DNA of 64,000 bases from Chryseobacterium angstadtii (GCF_001045465.1 NZ_LFND01000007.1:248001-312000), one strand, 5' to 3'; positions 46,551 to 55,384 are shown, numbered from the stretch's first letter. Made by a program: numbers and translations. Notes: generated by a model from the letters alone, not told the origin.

Positions 46551-47074
46551 AAAAGATCATCTTCATCATCGGTATTTTCCTGAGTTTCTCTTTCATATCT
46601 GCTCAGGAAAAAGTAAAATCAATATTTGATGTTGCAAGAAACGGAACTGTAACTGAAGTGAAAGATCTGATGAAGCAGGATCCGGATATTATTAATAAAA
46701 CCAATGAAAATGGCTTTTCACCACTTATTCTCGCGTGCTACAGAGGGAATGTTGAGGTTGCTAAGTTTTTGATAGATCATGTAAAAGATATTAACTATAA
46801 AAGTGAGGAAGGAACAGCTTTAGCAGGACTTTCCGTGAAATACAATAAAGATCTTACAATCTATTTATTAAATAAAAATGCCGACCCGAATATTGCTGAT
46901 GTCTCAGGATACACCCCCTTGTTCTGGGCAGTAAAGTTTGGGAATAAAGAGCTTATCGAAATGCTGCTGAAGCACAAAGCAGATAAATCCAAAAAAGATT
47001 CCATGGGAATGACACCCTTTGAATACGCTTTACAAACAAACAATAAAGAAATTATCAACCTTTTAAAAAATTAA
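46547..47074 (+). CDS. Exported ankyrin-repeat protein
   Basis: 175 residues. Signal peptide 1-19 (FISAQ), then four ankyrin repeats: NENGFSPLILACYRGNVEVAKFLID, a divergent one with EEGTALAGLSVKYNKDL, VSGYTPLFWAVKFGNKELIEMLLK and SMGMTPFEYALQTNNKEIINLL. Ankyrin folds mediate protein contacts; periplasmic versions in other bacteria are linked to haem enzymes such as catalase. It is overlapped with the YceI gene and 1 bp from the DOMON gene, so the products probably act together. Confidence 0.88.
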   Translation: MKKIIFIIGIFLSFSFISAQEKVKSIFDVARNGTVTEVKDLMKQDPDIINKTNENGFSPLILACYRGNVEVAKFLIDHVKDINYKSEEGTALAGLSVKYNKDLTIYLLNKNADPNIADVSGYTPLFWAVKFGNKELIEMLLKHKADKSKKDSMGMTPFEYALQTNNKEIINLLKN

Positions 47075-47075
47075 G

Positions 47076-47846
47076 ATGAAAAAAGTTCTACTAGCACTTA
47101 CTTTAGCCCTGACCAATCTGGCATGGGCGCAGTTTACAACCGGAACGGTGAATTTATCGACCGGGATGACCATCAAGCTTACCACTACAGCCAGTACAGT
47201 TACTATGACCCTTACCGGACCGGATACATCCTATTTGGGTGTTGGTTTTGGAGGAACAGGAACCACCGGAGGAATGGGGAATGGAGTAGACGGATTTATT
47301 TACAACGTCAATTCTACAACAAACACGAATATTGATTACACTTTTGCCGGAGTGGGAGTGCCTCCCAGCGCTGATGCTGTACAAGACTGGACTATTACTT
47401 CAAATACTACTTCAAGTGGAACCAGAACAATTGTGGCTACCAGATCGCTTGCAGGAGGGACAGGAGATACCGTATTTACCAATAATACAAACTCAATCAA
47501 TATTTTCTTTGCGAAAGGAGCTACCACTACAATTGCAAACCATGGATTCGGAACTGCTAACAGAGGTTATGCAGTTTTGAGCAGGGCGGTATTGGGAACT
47601 ACTGAAGTGGCTGCAGAAAGCAAAAAACTTATTCTTTACCCGAATCCGGCTAAGGAAACCGTGAGTTTTAAAAATGCTGATAAAGTGAAATCTGTGGATA
47701 TCTATGAATCAGCAGGAAGAAAAGTGAGATCTGTAAAACCGGAAGGAGAAACAATCAATGTAAGAGATCTGAAGCCGGGAATTTATTACTTTGAAATTAC
47801 TTTAAAAGACGGAAGCCTGTCTTATGAAAAGCTGATCAAAGAATAA
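47076..47846 (+). CDS. Sorted surface protein with DOMON-like domain
   Basis: 256 residues. Signal peptide 1-18 (LAWAQ). The domain at about 20-175 has the DOMON pattern: MTLTGPDTSYLGVGFGG, DAVQDWTITSNT, ATRSLAGGTGDT and FFAKGATTTIANHGF. DOMON domains bind haem or sugars and often work with cytochromes. The C-terminal ~70 residues (LILYPNPAKETVSFKN, VDIYESAGRKV, GIYYFEITLKDG) form a type A T9SS sorting signal, so the protein ends on the cell surface. Last gene of the operon, with a terminator at 47878. Haem ligands (Met/His) are not proven: H at ...TIANHGF is a candidate. Confidence 0.82.
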   Translation: MKKVLLALTLALTNLAWAQFTTGTVNLSTGMTIKLTTTASTVTMTLTGPDTSYLGVGFGGTGTTGGMGNGVDGFIYNVNSTTNTNIDYTFAGVGVPPSADAVQDWTITSNTTSSGTRTIVATRSLAGGTGDTVFTNNTNSINIFFAKGATTTIANHGFGTANRGYAVLSRAVLGTTEVAAESKKLILYPNPAKETVSFKNADKVKSVDIYESAGRKVRSVKPEGETINVRDLKPGIYYFEITLKDGSLSYEKLIKE

Positions 47847-47877
47847 TACAACCTGATCTTTAAAAAATCATACACCA

Positions 47878-47907
47878 AATGCCTCTGAAACCGGAGGCAT
47901 TTTTTAT
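47878..47907 (+). terminator. Terminator of the Crp/Fnr-linked operon
   Basis: AATGCCTC (47878-47885) pairs with GAGGCATT (47894-47901), then T run. Confidence 0.85.
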
Positions 47908-48018
47908 GGTCCAACTTTACGAAACCACCCGGAATTTTTACTCTGTTTTAATATACTTTTAATCTGATAAACTTTTTCAGGAAGAGTATACACCGTAAAT
48001 TTGCAGAAAATTTTGACA

Positions 48019-49302
48019 ATGAAGCGAGGAATACAAATTGTACTGCTGTTTTTTTCTTTAATGATCTATGCTCAGCAGGCTAATACAGACACGGCCCAGG
48101 TAGTTATTCCGGGTCGTACCAATACTGCTGAAGCACAGGCTAAACCTTACGTGATCATGATCTCCACAGACGGTTTCCGTTATGATTATGCTAAAAAATA
48201 CCATGCAGAAAACCTGTTGGAGTTTGCAGCAGAAGGAGTTCAGGCAGATGCCATGATCCCAAGTTATCCCAGTATAACTTTTCCCAACCACTGGAGTCTC
48301 ATCACCGGGCTTTATCCTTCCCATCACGGCCTGATAGATAATTTTTTCTATGATTATAAAAGAAAAGAAGCCTACGCAATGAACAGCAAAAAAAATGCTG
48401 AAGACGGAAGCTGGTATGGCGGAACACCTCTTTGGACACTGGCTGAAAAACAAGGGATGGTTTCTGCTTCACTGATGTGGGTAGGATCTGCAAGCGATGC
48501 TGCGGGAACAAGACCTTCTTACTACTATCCTTATCATGAAAAATTCAAACCTTCCGAAAAAGTGGAGAAAGTGGTCAATTGGCTGAAGCTGCCGGCAGAA
48601 AACAGACCGCACTTCATTTCCCTCTATTTTCCGGAAGTAGACGGAAGCGGACATCATTACGGACCGGATGCCATAGAAACCGAAAATGCCGTTCATTTGA
48701 TTGATCAGGCCATTGGAGAACTGGTGAAGAAAGTGAATGATCTCGGACTGAAAAATGTCAACTTTATCTTCGTTTCGGATCACGGAATGATCAAAGTAGA
48801 CGGAGGAGCTCCTCTTGAAATTCCGGCCCTGCTTTTGGATAAAAACAGATTTGATTTTTATAATTCCCAAACCCTGCTGAGAGTATATGTTAAAAATCCG
48901 GCTGAGATTAAAACAGTCTATAAAGAATTAAAAGCGAATAAAACAAACGACTATGAAGTCTATCTGGATAAAAAACTACCGAAATACTTACATTTTGCCA
49001 CCAGGGATGATAAATATGACCGGATCGGGCAGATTCTTCTGATCCCGAAAGCACCCAAAATATTTTTAGAAAAAGGAAAGAAAACATCCGTAGGAAAACA
49101 TGGCTATAACCCGAAACTGGTTCCTGAAATGAAAGCTACTTTCTATGCCTGGGGGCCGGAGTTTAAAAATAACGTAGTCGTAAAGGAATTTACCAATGTG
49201 AATGTATATCCTTTAGTCACAGAAATTTTAGGCTTGAAAATAGATGAACCTATTGACGGAAAACTGAAAGTATTAAAAGAAACCCTGAAAGACAAAAAAT
49301 AA
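48019..49302 (+). CDS. Ectonucleotide pyrophosphatase/phosphodiesterase-like alkaline phosphatase family protein
   Basis: 427 residues. Signal peptide about 1-18 (LMIYAQ). The catalytic fold begins PYVIMISTDGFRYDY with a metal Asp; the nucleophile Thr is in PSYPSITFPNHWSLITGLYPSHHG. Other metal ligands appear in PEVDGSGHHYGPD, FVSDHGM and KHGYNP. These are the NPP family marks (hydrolysis of phosphodiester or pyrophosphate bonds using two zinc ions), in the periplasm. A -7 element TAAATTTG at 47996-48003 supports the ATG at 48019 with a leader of about 10 nt; an earlier TTG would lie inside it. Convergent with the NmrA-like gene. Confidence 0.9.
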   Translation: MKRGIQIVLLFFSLMIYAQQANTDTAQVVIPGRTNTAEAQAKPYVIMISTDGFRYDYAKKYHAENLLEFAAEGVQADAMIPSYPSITFPNHWSLITGLYPSHHGLIDNFFYDYKRKEAYAMNSKKNAEDGSWYGGTPLWTLAEKQGMVSASLMWVGSASDAAGTRPSYYYPYHEKFKPSEKVEKVVNWLKLPAENRPHFISLYFPEVDGSGHHYGPDAIETENAVHLIDQAIGELVKKVNDLGLKNVNFIFVSDHGMIKVDGGAPLEIPALLLDKNRFDFYNSQTLLRVYVKNPAEIKTVYKELKANKTNDYEVYLDKKLPKYLHFATRDDKYDRIGQILLIPKAPKIFLEKGKKTSVGKHGYNPKLVPEMKATFYAWGPEFKNNVVVKEFTNVNVYPLVTEILGLKIDEPIDGKLKVLKETLKDKK

Positions 49303-49323
49303 TCTTAGGGTTTAAAATATAAT

Positions 49324-49372
49324 TATAAAACAAGTTTCGGCGCGCCTTTGGCGCGCCGAAACTTGTTTTATA
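49324..49372. terminator. Bidirectional terminator with a 23-bp stem
   Basis: Bases 49324-49346 and 49350-49372 are perfect reverse complements around a 3-nt loop TTT, core CGGCGCGCC/GGCGCGCCG, flanked by A and T runs on both sides, between convergent genes. Confidence 0.92.
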
Positions 49373-49386
49373 AATTGACCTGGGAA

Positions 49387-50265
49387 TTAAAAATGAGAGG
49401 AAAACTCTTTCCCAAAATCTTCTAATTTAACACTTCCTGTAACCGGAGAACCGTGATCAATAAAATCTTTTTGTACAACTCCGGTTCTCATTCCTCTGCC
49501 CATTTCCACATACAGCTTAGCCATATCTTCAGGAAGTCCCGCCTGCAACATTCCGTTTAAAGAATCTTCATCAGAGAATTCTACCCATGGAAGTTCAGGT
49601 TTGTTGACAGAAGTTCCTAAAACCTTAGCAAAATCAGAAGCTTTTCGTACATCACTTACAATATACCGGATGGAATTGGTATTGGCGTCTTTTACAAGTT
49701 CTTCGGCAGCTGCTTTCGCAATATCATGGGGATGTACCACGGGAATTTCAATACTTTCAGGGTAATTACCGCCAATGATCCCTGCGTTCTGAATTAAAGG
49801 AATATCGTTGAAAAAGTTATTATAAAAATATCCGGCTCTTAAAAAAGTGAAAGACGTATTTTCTACTTCATTATACAGCTTTTCAATGTTGTGAAGACCA
49901 GCAATCGGGCCGTTTTCTACCGGCGATTCTGCGCCTACGCTGCTTAACATTACAGCTTTTTTTACGCGAGATTTTCTTATAGCTTCAGCATAATTTTTCC
50001 CTGCATTGGTCGTGTTTTCCACAATCTTATCCGGGCTGATGGCAGGAGGAGTCATAACAAAAACGGCATCCGCTCCTTCAAAAGTTTGAGTTAAAAATTG
50101 AACGTCCGTAATAGATCCTATAGCCGGAGTGGCTCCCAGCAATTCGATATCCTGTTTTCTGGCATCGCTGCTGCTTACTACTGTGATATGGTGCCCTTCG
50201 GCAATTAATTGTTGAGCCAATGGTTTCGCTACATTTCCTAATGATCCTGTGATTACAATTTTCAT
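49387..50265 (-). CDS. NmrA-like NAD(P)-binding oxidoreductase
   Basis: 292 residues. The Rossmann start MKIVITGSLGNVAKPLAQQL, a variant GxxGxxG dinucleotide motif, ADAVFVMTPP and VKKAVMLSSVGAE mark an atypical SDR of the NmrA/quinone oxidoreductase-2 type. It probably reduces a quinone or senses NADPH. The start is close to a 172-bp gap from a divergent HxlR regulator, a common regulator-target arrangement. Confidence 0.85.
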   Translation of the reverse strand: MKIVITGSLGNVAKPLAQQLIAEGHHITVVSSSDARKQDIELLGATPAIGSITDVQFLTQTFEGADAVFVMTPPAISPDKIVENTTNAGKNYAEAIRKSRVKKAVMLSSVGAESPVENGPIAGLHNIEKLYNEVENTSFTFLRAGYFYNNFFNDIPLIQNAGIIGGNYPESIEIPVVHPHDIAKAAAEELVKDANTNSIRYIVSDVRKASDFAKVLGTSVNKPELPWVEFSDEDSLNGMLQAGLPEDMAKLYVEMGRGMRTGVVQKDFIDHGSPVTGSVKLEDFGKEFSSHF

Positions 50266-50388
50266 ATGTAAATTTTTTATTGTTGTTTAATGGTCATATG
50301 CAATCGCTTAATATTCAGCTTTCTTTATGAACTGATTAAATGGCTGCGATTTCATAATAAAATATTTTTTTATTTCTGAGAACAAAGT

Positions 50389-50421
50389 TATATTTGTACT
50401 TACTTTTATACAAGTACTTAC
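50389..50421 (+). promoter_or_regulatory. HxlR gene promoter and candidate HxlR operator
   Basis: TATATTTG (50389-50396) is a perfect -7 element. It overlaps a direct repeat GTACTTAC at 50396-50403 and 50414-50421 (18-bp period). TTGTA (50394-50398) and TACAA (50409-50413) give an inverted repeat. The start codon is at 50438. Confidence 0.55.
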
Positions 50422-50437
50422 CCTAAAGTATGTAGCT

Positions 50438-50866
50438 ATGGCAGCAATTAAAGAAAGTTCTACCATTCAGGAGAATAAAAAGATAGTGCAGGATTGTCCC
50501 GTCATGTACGTTATGGAAAGAATTGGCGGATTTTGGAAACCCATCATTCTGTTTAATCTTTCTACTGGAGAAAAAAGATATAGCGAACTGAAAAAATCAA
50601 TTCCTGCCGTAACGGAAAAAATGCTGATTCAGCACCTGAAACAGCTGGAAGCTGACGGATTAATTATCAGAACAGCCAAACCCGTAGTACCACCTCATGT
50701 CACTTATAAACTGAGTGAAGCAGGTAATGAACTTGCTCCCGTTATTGATGCTATGGCAGAATGGGCATTTCAGGACATGGAAAGGAATGATAATAAATGT
50801 GCAGAAGGAAACAGATATAGGATAGATAAAAACCAGAGCGGCTTTAGTCAAAACCTGAAAAAATAA
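50438..50866 (+). CDS. HxlR family winged-helix regulator
   Basis: 142 residues. The HxlR core: DCPVMYVMERIGGFWKPIILFNLSTG, RYSELKKSIPAVTEKMLIQHLKQLEADGLI and VTYKLSEAGNEL. The usual Cys at the start of the domain (D-C-P) is present; in the family it can sense quinones or electrophiles. Probably controls itself and the divergent NmrA-like gene. Terminator at 50866 shared with the convergent alcohol dehydrogenase. Confidence 0.93.
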   Translation: MAAIKESSTIQENKKIVQDCPVMYVMERIGGFWKPIILFNLSTGEKRYSELKKSIPAVTEKMLIQHLKQLEADGLIIRTAKPVVPPHVTYKLSEAGNELAPVIDAMAEWAFQDMERNDNKCAEGNRYRIDKNQSGFSQNLKK

Positions 50867-50898
50867 AAACAGGCTCTTCGGATAGAAGAGCCTGTTTT
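50866..50898. terminator. Bidirectional terminator between HxlR and alcohol dehydrogenase genes
   Basis: A perfect 14-bp stem AAAACAGGCTCTTC (50866-50879) with GAAGAGCCTGTTTT (50885-50898), loop GGATA; its first base is the last base of the HxlR stop codon. Confidence 0.9.
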
Positions 50899-50919
50899 CG
50901 TTGAGATCCTGTAGAAGAA

Positions 50920-51975
50920 TTACAAAGATTTCATATCAATTACAAAGCGGTATTTTACATCACTTTTCAGCATTCTTTCATATGCGTGGTTGATATCCTG
51001 CATTTTAATCACTTCAATTTCAGAAACAATATTATGCTTTCCGCAGAAATCCAACAGTTCCTGAGTTTCGGCAATACCCCCGATTAATGATCCCGCTACG
51101 GAACGGCGTTGGAAAATCATAGGCCTTGTGCTCACTTCAGCTTCACCGAATTCACCTACAAATCCTACAAGAACCAAAGTCCCGTTCAGAGTAAGTGTAT
51201 GCATATAAGGATTGATATCATGCTCATAAGGAACCGTATCGATAATCAGGTCAAACTTTCCTTTTACCGTATCCATTTGTGAATCATCCGTAGAGATCAC
51301 AACATGATCAGCACCCAATTGTTTGGCATCTTCTGTTTTTCCCGGAGTTCTGGAGAATAAAGTTACTTCCGCTCCCAGTCCTTTGGCCAGTTTGATGGCC
51401 ATATGACCCAAACCGCCCAGTCCTACAACAGCCACTTTAGAGTGAGGTCCCACTTTCCAATGTCTCAATGGAGACCATGTCGTAATACCGGCACATAAAA
51501 GAGGAGCTACTGCTGCCAGATCTAAGTTTTCCGGCACACTTAAAACAAAATGTTCATCCACCACTACTTTCTGAGAATATCCTCCAAAAGTATGGCCTCC
51601 CAAATGCTTGTCTTTTCCGTTATAGGTTCCGGTAAATCCATTAAGGCAGTATTGTTCCAGATCTTCCTTGCAGCTGTCGCAGTGTCCGCAGGAATCCACT
51701 AGGCATCCTACTGCCGCCAGATCTCCTACTTTAAATTTAGAAACTTCACTTCCTACATTGGTGATTCTTCCCACAATTTCATGTCCGGGAACTACAGGGT
51801 ATAAAGATCCGCCCCAGTCATTTCTTGCGGTATGAAGATCCGAGTGACACACTCCGCAGTATAGAATTTCAATTTCTACATCTTTAGGAGTCGTTTCTCT
51901 TCTTTCAATATTCATTTCTTTCAGGTCTGCTGTAGTAGACTCAGCGCCATAGGCTTTTACTGTGATTGTGCTCAT
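50920..51975 (-). CDS. Zinc-dependent NAD(P) alcohol dehydrogenase (YahK/cinnamyl-alcohol type)
   Basis: 351 residues. Catalytic zinc ligands in CGVCHSDLH and GHEIVG, structural zinc cysteines in DSCGHCDSCKEDLEQYC, and the cofactor motif GLGGLGHMAIKLAKGLGAEV. Ser/Arg after the second beta strand (FSRT) suggests NADP preference. It reduces aldehydes. Second gene after the cupin gene (13-bp gap) in an operon facing an AraC regulator. Confidence 0.93.
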   Translation of the reverse strand: MSTITVKAYGAESTTADLKEMNIERRETTPKDVEIEILYCGVCHSDLHTARNDWGGSLYPVVPGHEIVGRITNVGSEVSKFKVGDLAAVGCLVDSCGHCDSCKEDLEQYCLNGFTGTYNGKDKHLGGHTFGGYSQKVVVDEHFVLSVPENLDLAAVAPLLCAGITTWSPLRHWKVGPHSKVAVVGLGGLGHMAIKLAKGLGAEVTLFSRTPGKTEDAKQLGADHVVISTDDSQMDTVKGKFDLIIDTVPYEHDINPYMHTLTLNGTLVLVGFVGEFGEAEVSTRPMIFQRRSVAGSLIGGIAETQELLDFCGKHNIVSEIEVIKMQDINHAYERMLKSDVKYRFVIDMKSL

Positions 51976-51988
51976 TGGTTTATTTGAT

Positions 51989-52411
51989 TTAAGTTAATAA
52001 GTTCGTTGATAATTGATTGTATTCCTCATCGCTTACAGGCTCCATCCATTCCACAATACCGTTTTGAGTATTGGGATTGATGGCTATGTGGACCAGTTCA
52101 CTGTTTGAAGCTGCACCATGCCAGTGAATAACATCGGGGAGTATATTCACTACATCTCCTGCTTTTAAAGTTTGTGCCGGCTTTCCTTTCTCCTGATAAA
52201 ATCCTGTTCCTGAAGTTACGATTAATATCTGTCCGCCTCCGTGAGAATGCCAGTTATTTCTGCATCCGGGTTCAAAAATAACGTTCCCGATCTGACAGTT
52301 TAAATCATCGTTGTTGGGTTTTAAAATCTCTACCCAGGCTGTTCCTCCGGAAAAATAAGCTGCAGGAGCCTTTTCTCCTTTAGGAAAAATGTTGGTATCT
52401 GGTGTTTTCAT
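51989..52411 (-). CDS. Cupin domain protein
   Basis: 140 residues, a single cupin: motif 1 EPGCRNNWHSHGGGQILIVTSGTGFYQEKG with metal ligands H, H and Q/E, and motif 2 AGDVVNILPDVIHWHGAASNS. Substrate unknown; small cupins of this kind are often paired with alcohol dehydrogenases under AraC control. Divergent from the AraC gene. Confidence 0.88.
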   Translation of the reverse strand: MKTPDTNIFPKGEKAPAAYFSGGTAWVEILKPNNDDLNCQIGNVIFEPGCRNNWHSHGGGQILIVTSGTGFYQEKGKPAQTLKAGDVVNILPDVIHWHGAASNSELVHIAINPNTQNGIVEWMEPVSDEEYNQLSTNLLT

Positions 52412-52469
52412 AACGGTACAAAATTCGATACTTTCAGATAAACATAACTTATACAGATTACCGAAATAC

Positions 52470-52520
52470 TTACCAATTTTACAGACATCTTAAAAGGTAC
52501 GCCGGAAAGTGGTAATTTTG
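52470..52520 (+). promoter_or_regulatory. AraC gene promoter region with inverted TTACCA half sites
   Basis: TTACCA (52470-52475) and TGGTAA (52510-52515) are inverted 40 bp apart. TAATTTTG (52513-52520) is a perfect -7 element 22 nt before the AraC start codon. Confidence 0.45.
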
Positions 52521-52542
52521 AATAAGTTTAAAAAGACAGTCA

Positions 52543-53445
52543 ATGGAAAATCAGGAAGTTGAGAAAGTGAAAAGTGTTTCAGATTATAATAGAATGGTGA
52601 ATCATGAAACTCTGCATCCGCTCGTAAGCGTGGTAGATTTTGCAAAATCTGATCCTATCTGTCAATATAAAAGAACCTATACTTTTTATACTGTTTTTCT
52701 GAAAGATGTGATCTGTGGCGATATGCATTACGGCAAACACAGCTATGATTATCAGGAAGGAACACTTGTTTTTATTGCTCCCGGGCAGGTAAGCGGTGTA
52801 ACCAATGACGGAAAGCCCATACAACCCGGAGGATATGCATTGCTGTTTCATCCCGATCTGATCAAAGGAACCAATCTTGGGAAAAATATCAAAGATTACA
52901 GCTTCTTTTCATATGATGTGCACGAAGCTTTACACCTTTCGGAAAAAGAAAGAGAGATTGTTCTGGAATGCTTTAAAAATATAAAACTGGAACTGGAGCA
53001 GTCCATAGACAAACACAGCAAATCATTAATTGTCAACAATATTGAACTATTCCTTAATTACTGCATGCGTTTTTACGACCGTCAGTTCATTACAAGAGAC
53101 CATGTCAATCAGGGTGTAATTGGGAAATTTGAAAATCTGGTTGATGACTATTTCAGATCTGATAATCCGAAGAATATTGGTTTTCCTATGGTGAACTACT
53201 TTGCAGAAAAACTGAACCTGTCCGCCAACTATTTCGGTGATCTCATCAAAAAAGAACTGGGCATCTCTGCTCAGGAATTCATTCACAATAAACTGATTGA
53301 TACCGCTAAAGAACAGATTTTAAATCCGGCAAAATCCATCAGTGAAATTTCCTATGATCTTGGGTTTAAATACCCGCAGCATTTCACCAGATTATTCAAG
53401 GCTAAAGTAGGGGTCTCACCAAGCGAATATAAAATGCTAAACTGA
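52543..53445 (+). CDS. AraC family transcription regulator
   Basis: 300 residues. An N-terminal cupin-like sensor (about 20-150: YQEGTLVFIAPGQVSGV) and two C-terminal HTH motifs (about 205-300: VNYFAEKLNLSANYFGDLIKKELGISAQEFI and KSISEISYDLGFKYPQHFTRLFKAKVGVSPSEYK). Divergent from the cupin/alcohol dehydrogenase genes, its likely targets. Inducer unknown. Confidence 0.92.
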   Translation: MENQEVEKVKSVSDYNRMVNHETLHPLVSVVDFAKSDPICQYKRTYTFYTVFLKDVICGDMHYGKHSYDYQEGTLVFIAPGQVSGVTNDGKPIQPGGYALLFHPDLIKGTNLGKNIKDYSFFSYDVHEALHLSEKEREIVLECFKNIKLELEQSIDKHSKSLIVNNIELFLNYCMRFYDRQFITRDHVNQGVIGKFENLVDDYFRSDNPKNIGFPMVNYFAEKLNLSANYFGDLIKKELGISAQEFIHNKLIDTAKEQILNPAKSISEISYDLGFKYPQHFTRLFKAKVGVSPSEYKMLN

Positions 53446-53885
53446 TTTTGAAACGCAAACAGCACAAATACAACGATCTTATCTCGGTTCATTTATTTGT
53501 GAACATTTGTGTGAAAAATTTGTGTCATTCGTATTAAATAGACTTTCTTTTTGAACCACAAACAGCACAGATGTTTTCACAAATACCACAATTTTATTCA
53601 GAGTCACTTATTTGTGAACATTAGTGTAAAAAAATTGTGTCATTCGTGTTAAATAGATTTTCTTTTTGAACCACCAACAGCACAGATGTTTCCACAAATA
53701 CCACGATTTTATTCAGAGCCATTTATTTGTGAACATAGTTTAAAAACTTGTGTTATTCGTGTTAAATAGACTTTCTTTTTGAACCACCAACAGCACAAAT
53801 GTTTCCACAAATACCACGATTTTATTCAGAGCCATTTATTTGTGAACATTAGTGTAAAAAACTTGTGTTATTCGTGTTTAAATAC
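53446..53885. repeat. Four tandem ~110-bp repeats made of imperfect palindromes
   Basis: GAA(A/C)C starts at 53450, 53551, 53668 and 53781 (periods 101, 117, 113). Each unit carries AACAGCACA, CACAAATACCACGATTTTATT, TTATTTGTGAACAT and TTGTG..ATTCGT.TTAAATA. The first half of each unit is roughly the reverse complement of the second (CACAAAT...ATTTGTG, AACACGAAT-like ends). Units 3 and 4 are almost identical, unit 1 is the most diverged. No coding potential. Confidence 0.92.
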
Positions 53886-53955
53886 CATAAAATATTTCCT
53901 CATCTCGAAAAACTAAATTAATTTTATTAGATAAAAATCGTTCAAAGTTTTTGAA

Positions 53956-55299
53956 ATGACAGTTCAGCAGGAAAAAACTCACATTTTTCAGACGTCCTTT
54001 GGGAAAATTATCGCATTAAAAGAAAATGGGGTGGTCAGGGCTAAAAGCATCCGTTATGCCCGGTCTGAAAGATTTAAAAAGCCCATTCCGGAACAGTTGT
54101 CAGCATCAGAAATTATCTTTCCCCATAAAACTCCGGTCTGTCCTCAGGTTTTAAGCCCTCTGGTTGAAAAAATGATCGGACCGACCCCTATTGAAAGTTT
54201 TGATCCGGATGAATCTACTCAGTATCTTTCGGTATTCCGCCCTGAAAACTTTACAGAAAATGAAAAACTTCCGGTGATTGTATGGATTCATGGAGGTTCG
54301 CATGAAATCGGATGTGGAGATTTGCCAACCTCTGATCCCGGTGACTGGGTGAAAGAGCAGCAAATCATGGTAGTTACGGTTTCCTACCGGCTCGGGCTTT
54401 TCGGTTTTTTAGGAGGGAATGGTAAAAGACCACCTAATCTAGGGCTGTTTGACATTATAGAAGCTTTAAAATGGATTAAAAACTATATCCCGGAGTTCGG
54501 TGGTGATGCCGAAAATATCACCCTCTTAGGCCAGTCGTCAGGAGGGGATGCTATTGCCCATCTGATGATTTCTGACGGGGTTGAAGGATTGTTTCAACGG
54601 GTGATTATTCAGAGTGCTCCTTTGGGACTGCGGCAAAACAGACAAAAGATGTCTGCAGAATTTCTGAAAAACACCGAATTTCTCAGTGAAGAAACAGACC
54701 CTTTAAAAATGGTAGACGCCTATCACAAATGGGTGCCGTCTGTTGTAAGATATGGTCTGAAAGCAGCAATGCCATTCGGGACGCAATATGGTTTTCCTCC
54801 GCTATGCAAAGAAAATGAAGCCGTTGAAAGATGGAAATCCGCTACGGGAAAATATGATGTTCTGATTGGTTTGAATAATGACGAAACTGCTTTTTATCTC
54901 AAAACTTCAGAAGCATTCAATACCTATTTGAAGAGAGGAATCGGGTTGAAATTAATAGATAAAGTCGTGAGAAAGACAACCGAATTGATCTACGGGAAAC
55001 CGGCGGCGGAATTTGCTGAAAACTATGCGAAGGCCGGAGGAAATGTATACCTCTTCAGAATTCATACGGAATTCGCAGAAAATACGATCGGAGCAGCTCA
55101 CTGCATAGATCTTCCTTTGCTTTTTGGAAACGAAGAGGCTTGGAAACCCTCAGGAATGTTAAAAGATATTCCCTGGAAATATATAGATGAAAACGGGAGA
55201 AAACTAAGAGCGGTCTGGGCTGAATTTGCAGGAAGCGGAAACATCTCCACGGCTTCAGAATTACCTGAAATTCTTAAAATCCGCAAAATTATACGGTGA
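53956..55299 (+). CDS. Type B carboxylesterase
   Basis: 447 residues, no signal peptide. Oxyanion hole WIHGGSHEIGCGD, nucleophile serine in LLGQSSGGDA (GxSxG), and a C-terminal His in GAAHCIDLPLLFGN. The segment YRLGLFGFLGG is typical of the family. It hydrolyses carboxylic esters; the substrate cannot be told. Shorter than secreted family members (about 500). The start at 53956 follows the repeat array by 70 bp. Confidence 0.92.
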   Translation: MTVQQEKTHIFQTSFGKIIALKENGVVRAKSIRYARSERFKKPIPEQLSASEIIFPHKTPVCPQVLSPLVEKMIGPTPIESFDPDESTQYLSVFRPENFTENEKLPVIVWIHGGSHEIGCGDLPTSDPGDWVKEQQIMVVTVSYRLGLFGFLGGNGKRPPNLGLFDIIEALKWIKNYIPEFGGDAENITLLGQSSGGDAIAHLMISDGVEGLFQRVIIQSAPLGLRQNRQKMSAEFLKNTEFLSEETDPLKMVDAYHKWVPSVVRYGLKAAMPFGTQYGFPPLCKENEAVERWKSATGKYDVLIGLNNDETAFYLKTSEAFNTYLKRGIGLKLIDKVVRKTTELIYGKPAAEFAENYAKAGGNVYLFRIHTEFAENTIGAAHCIDLPLLFGNEEAWKPSGMLKDIPWKYIDENGRKLRAVWAEFAGSGNISTASELPEILKIRKIIR

Positions 55300-55376
55300 A
55301 TAAGCTTCCGTAAAGTTTAAAAAATTAACTATTATTCAATTATAAATATGTAGATAAAATGATGTGTTTCGTATGT

Positions 55377-55384
55377 TATATTTG
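55377..55384 (+). promoter_or_regulatory. -7 element of the small peptide gene
   Basis: TATATTTG at 55377-55384, perfect consensus; 59 nt before the peptide start. A second weaker one, TATATTCG, is at 55407-55414. No TTTG in ideal position for the first. Confidence 0.5.

Noticed and set aside
53446-53885. Possible CRISPR array
   Set aside because: Units of 101-117 bp are contiguous, diverge gradually and have no unique spacers; no cas gene is nearby.
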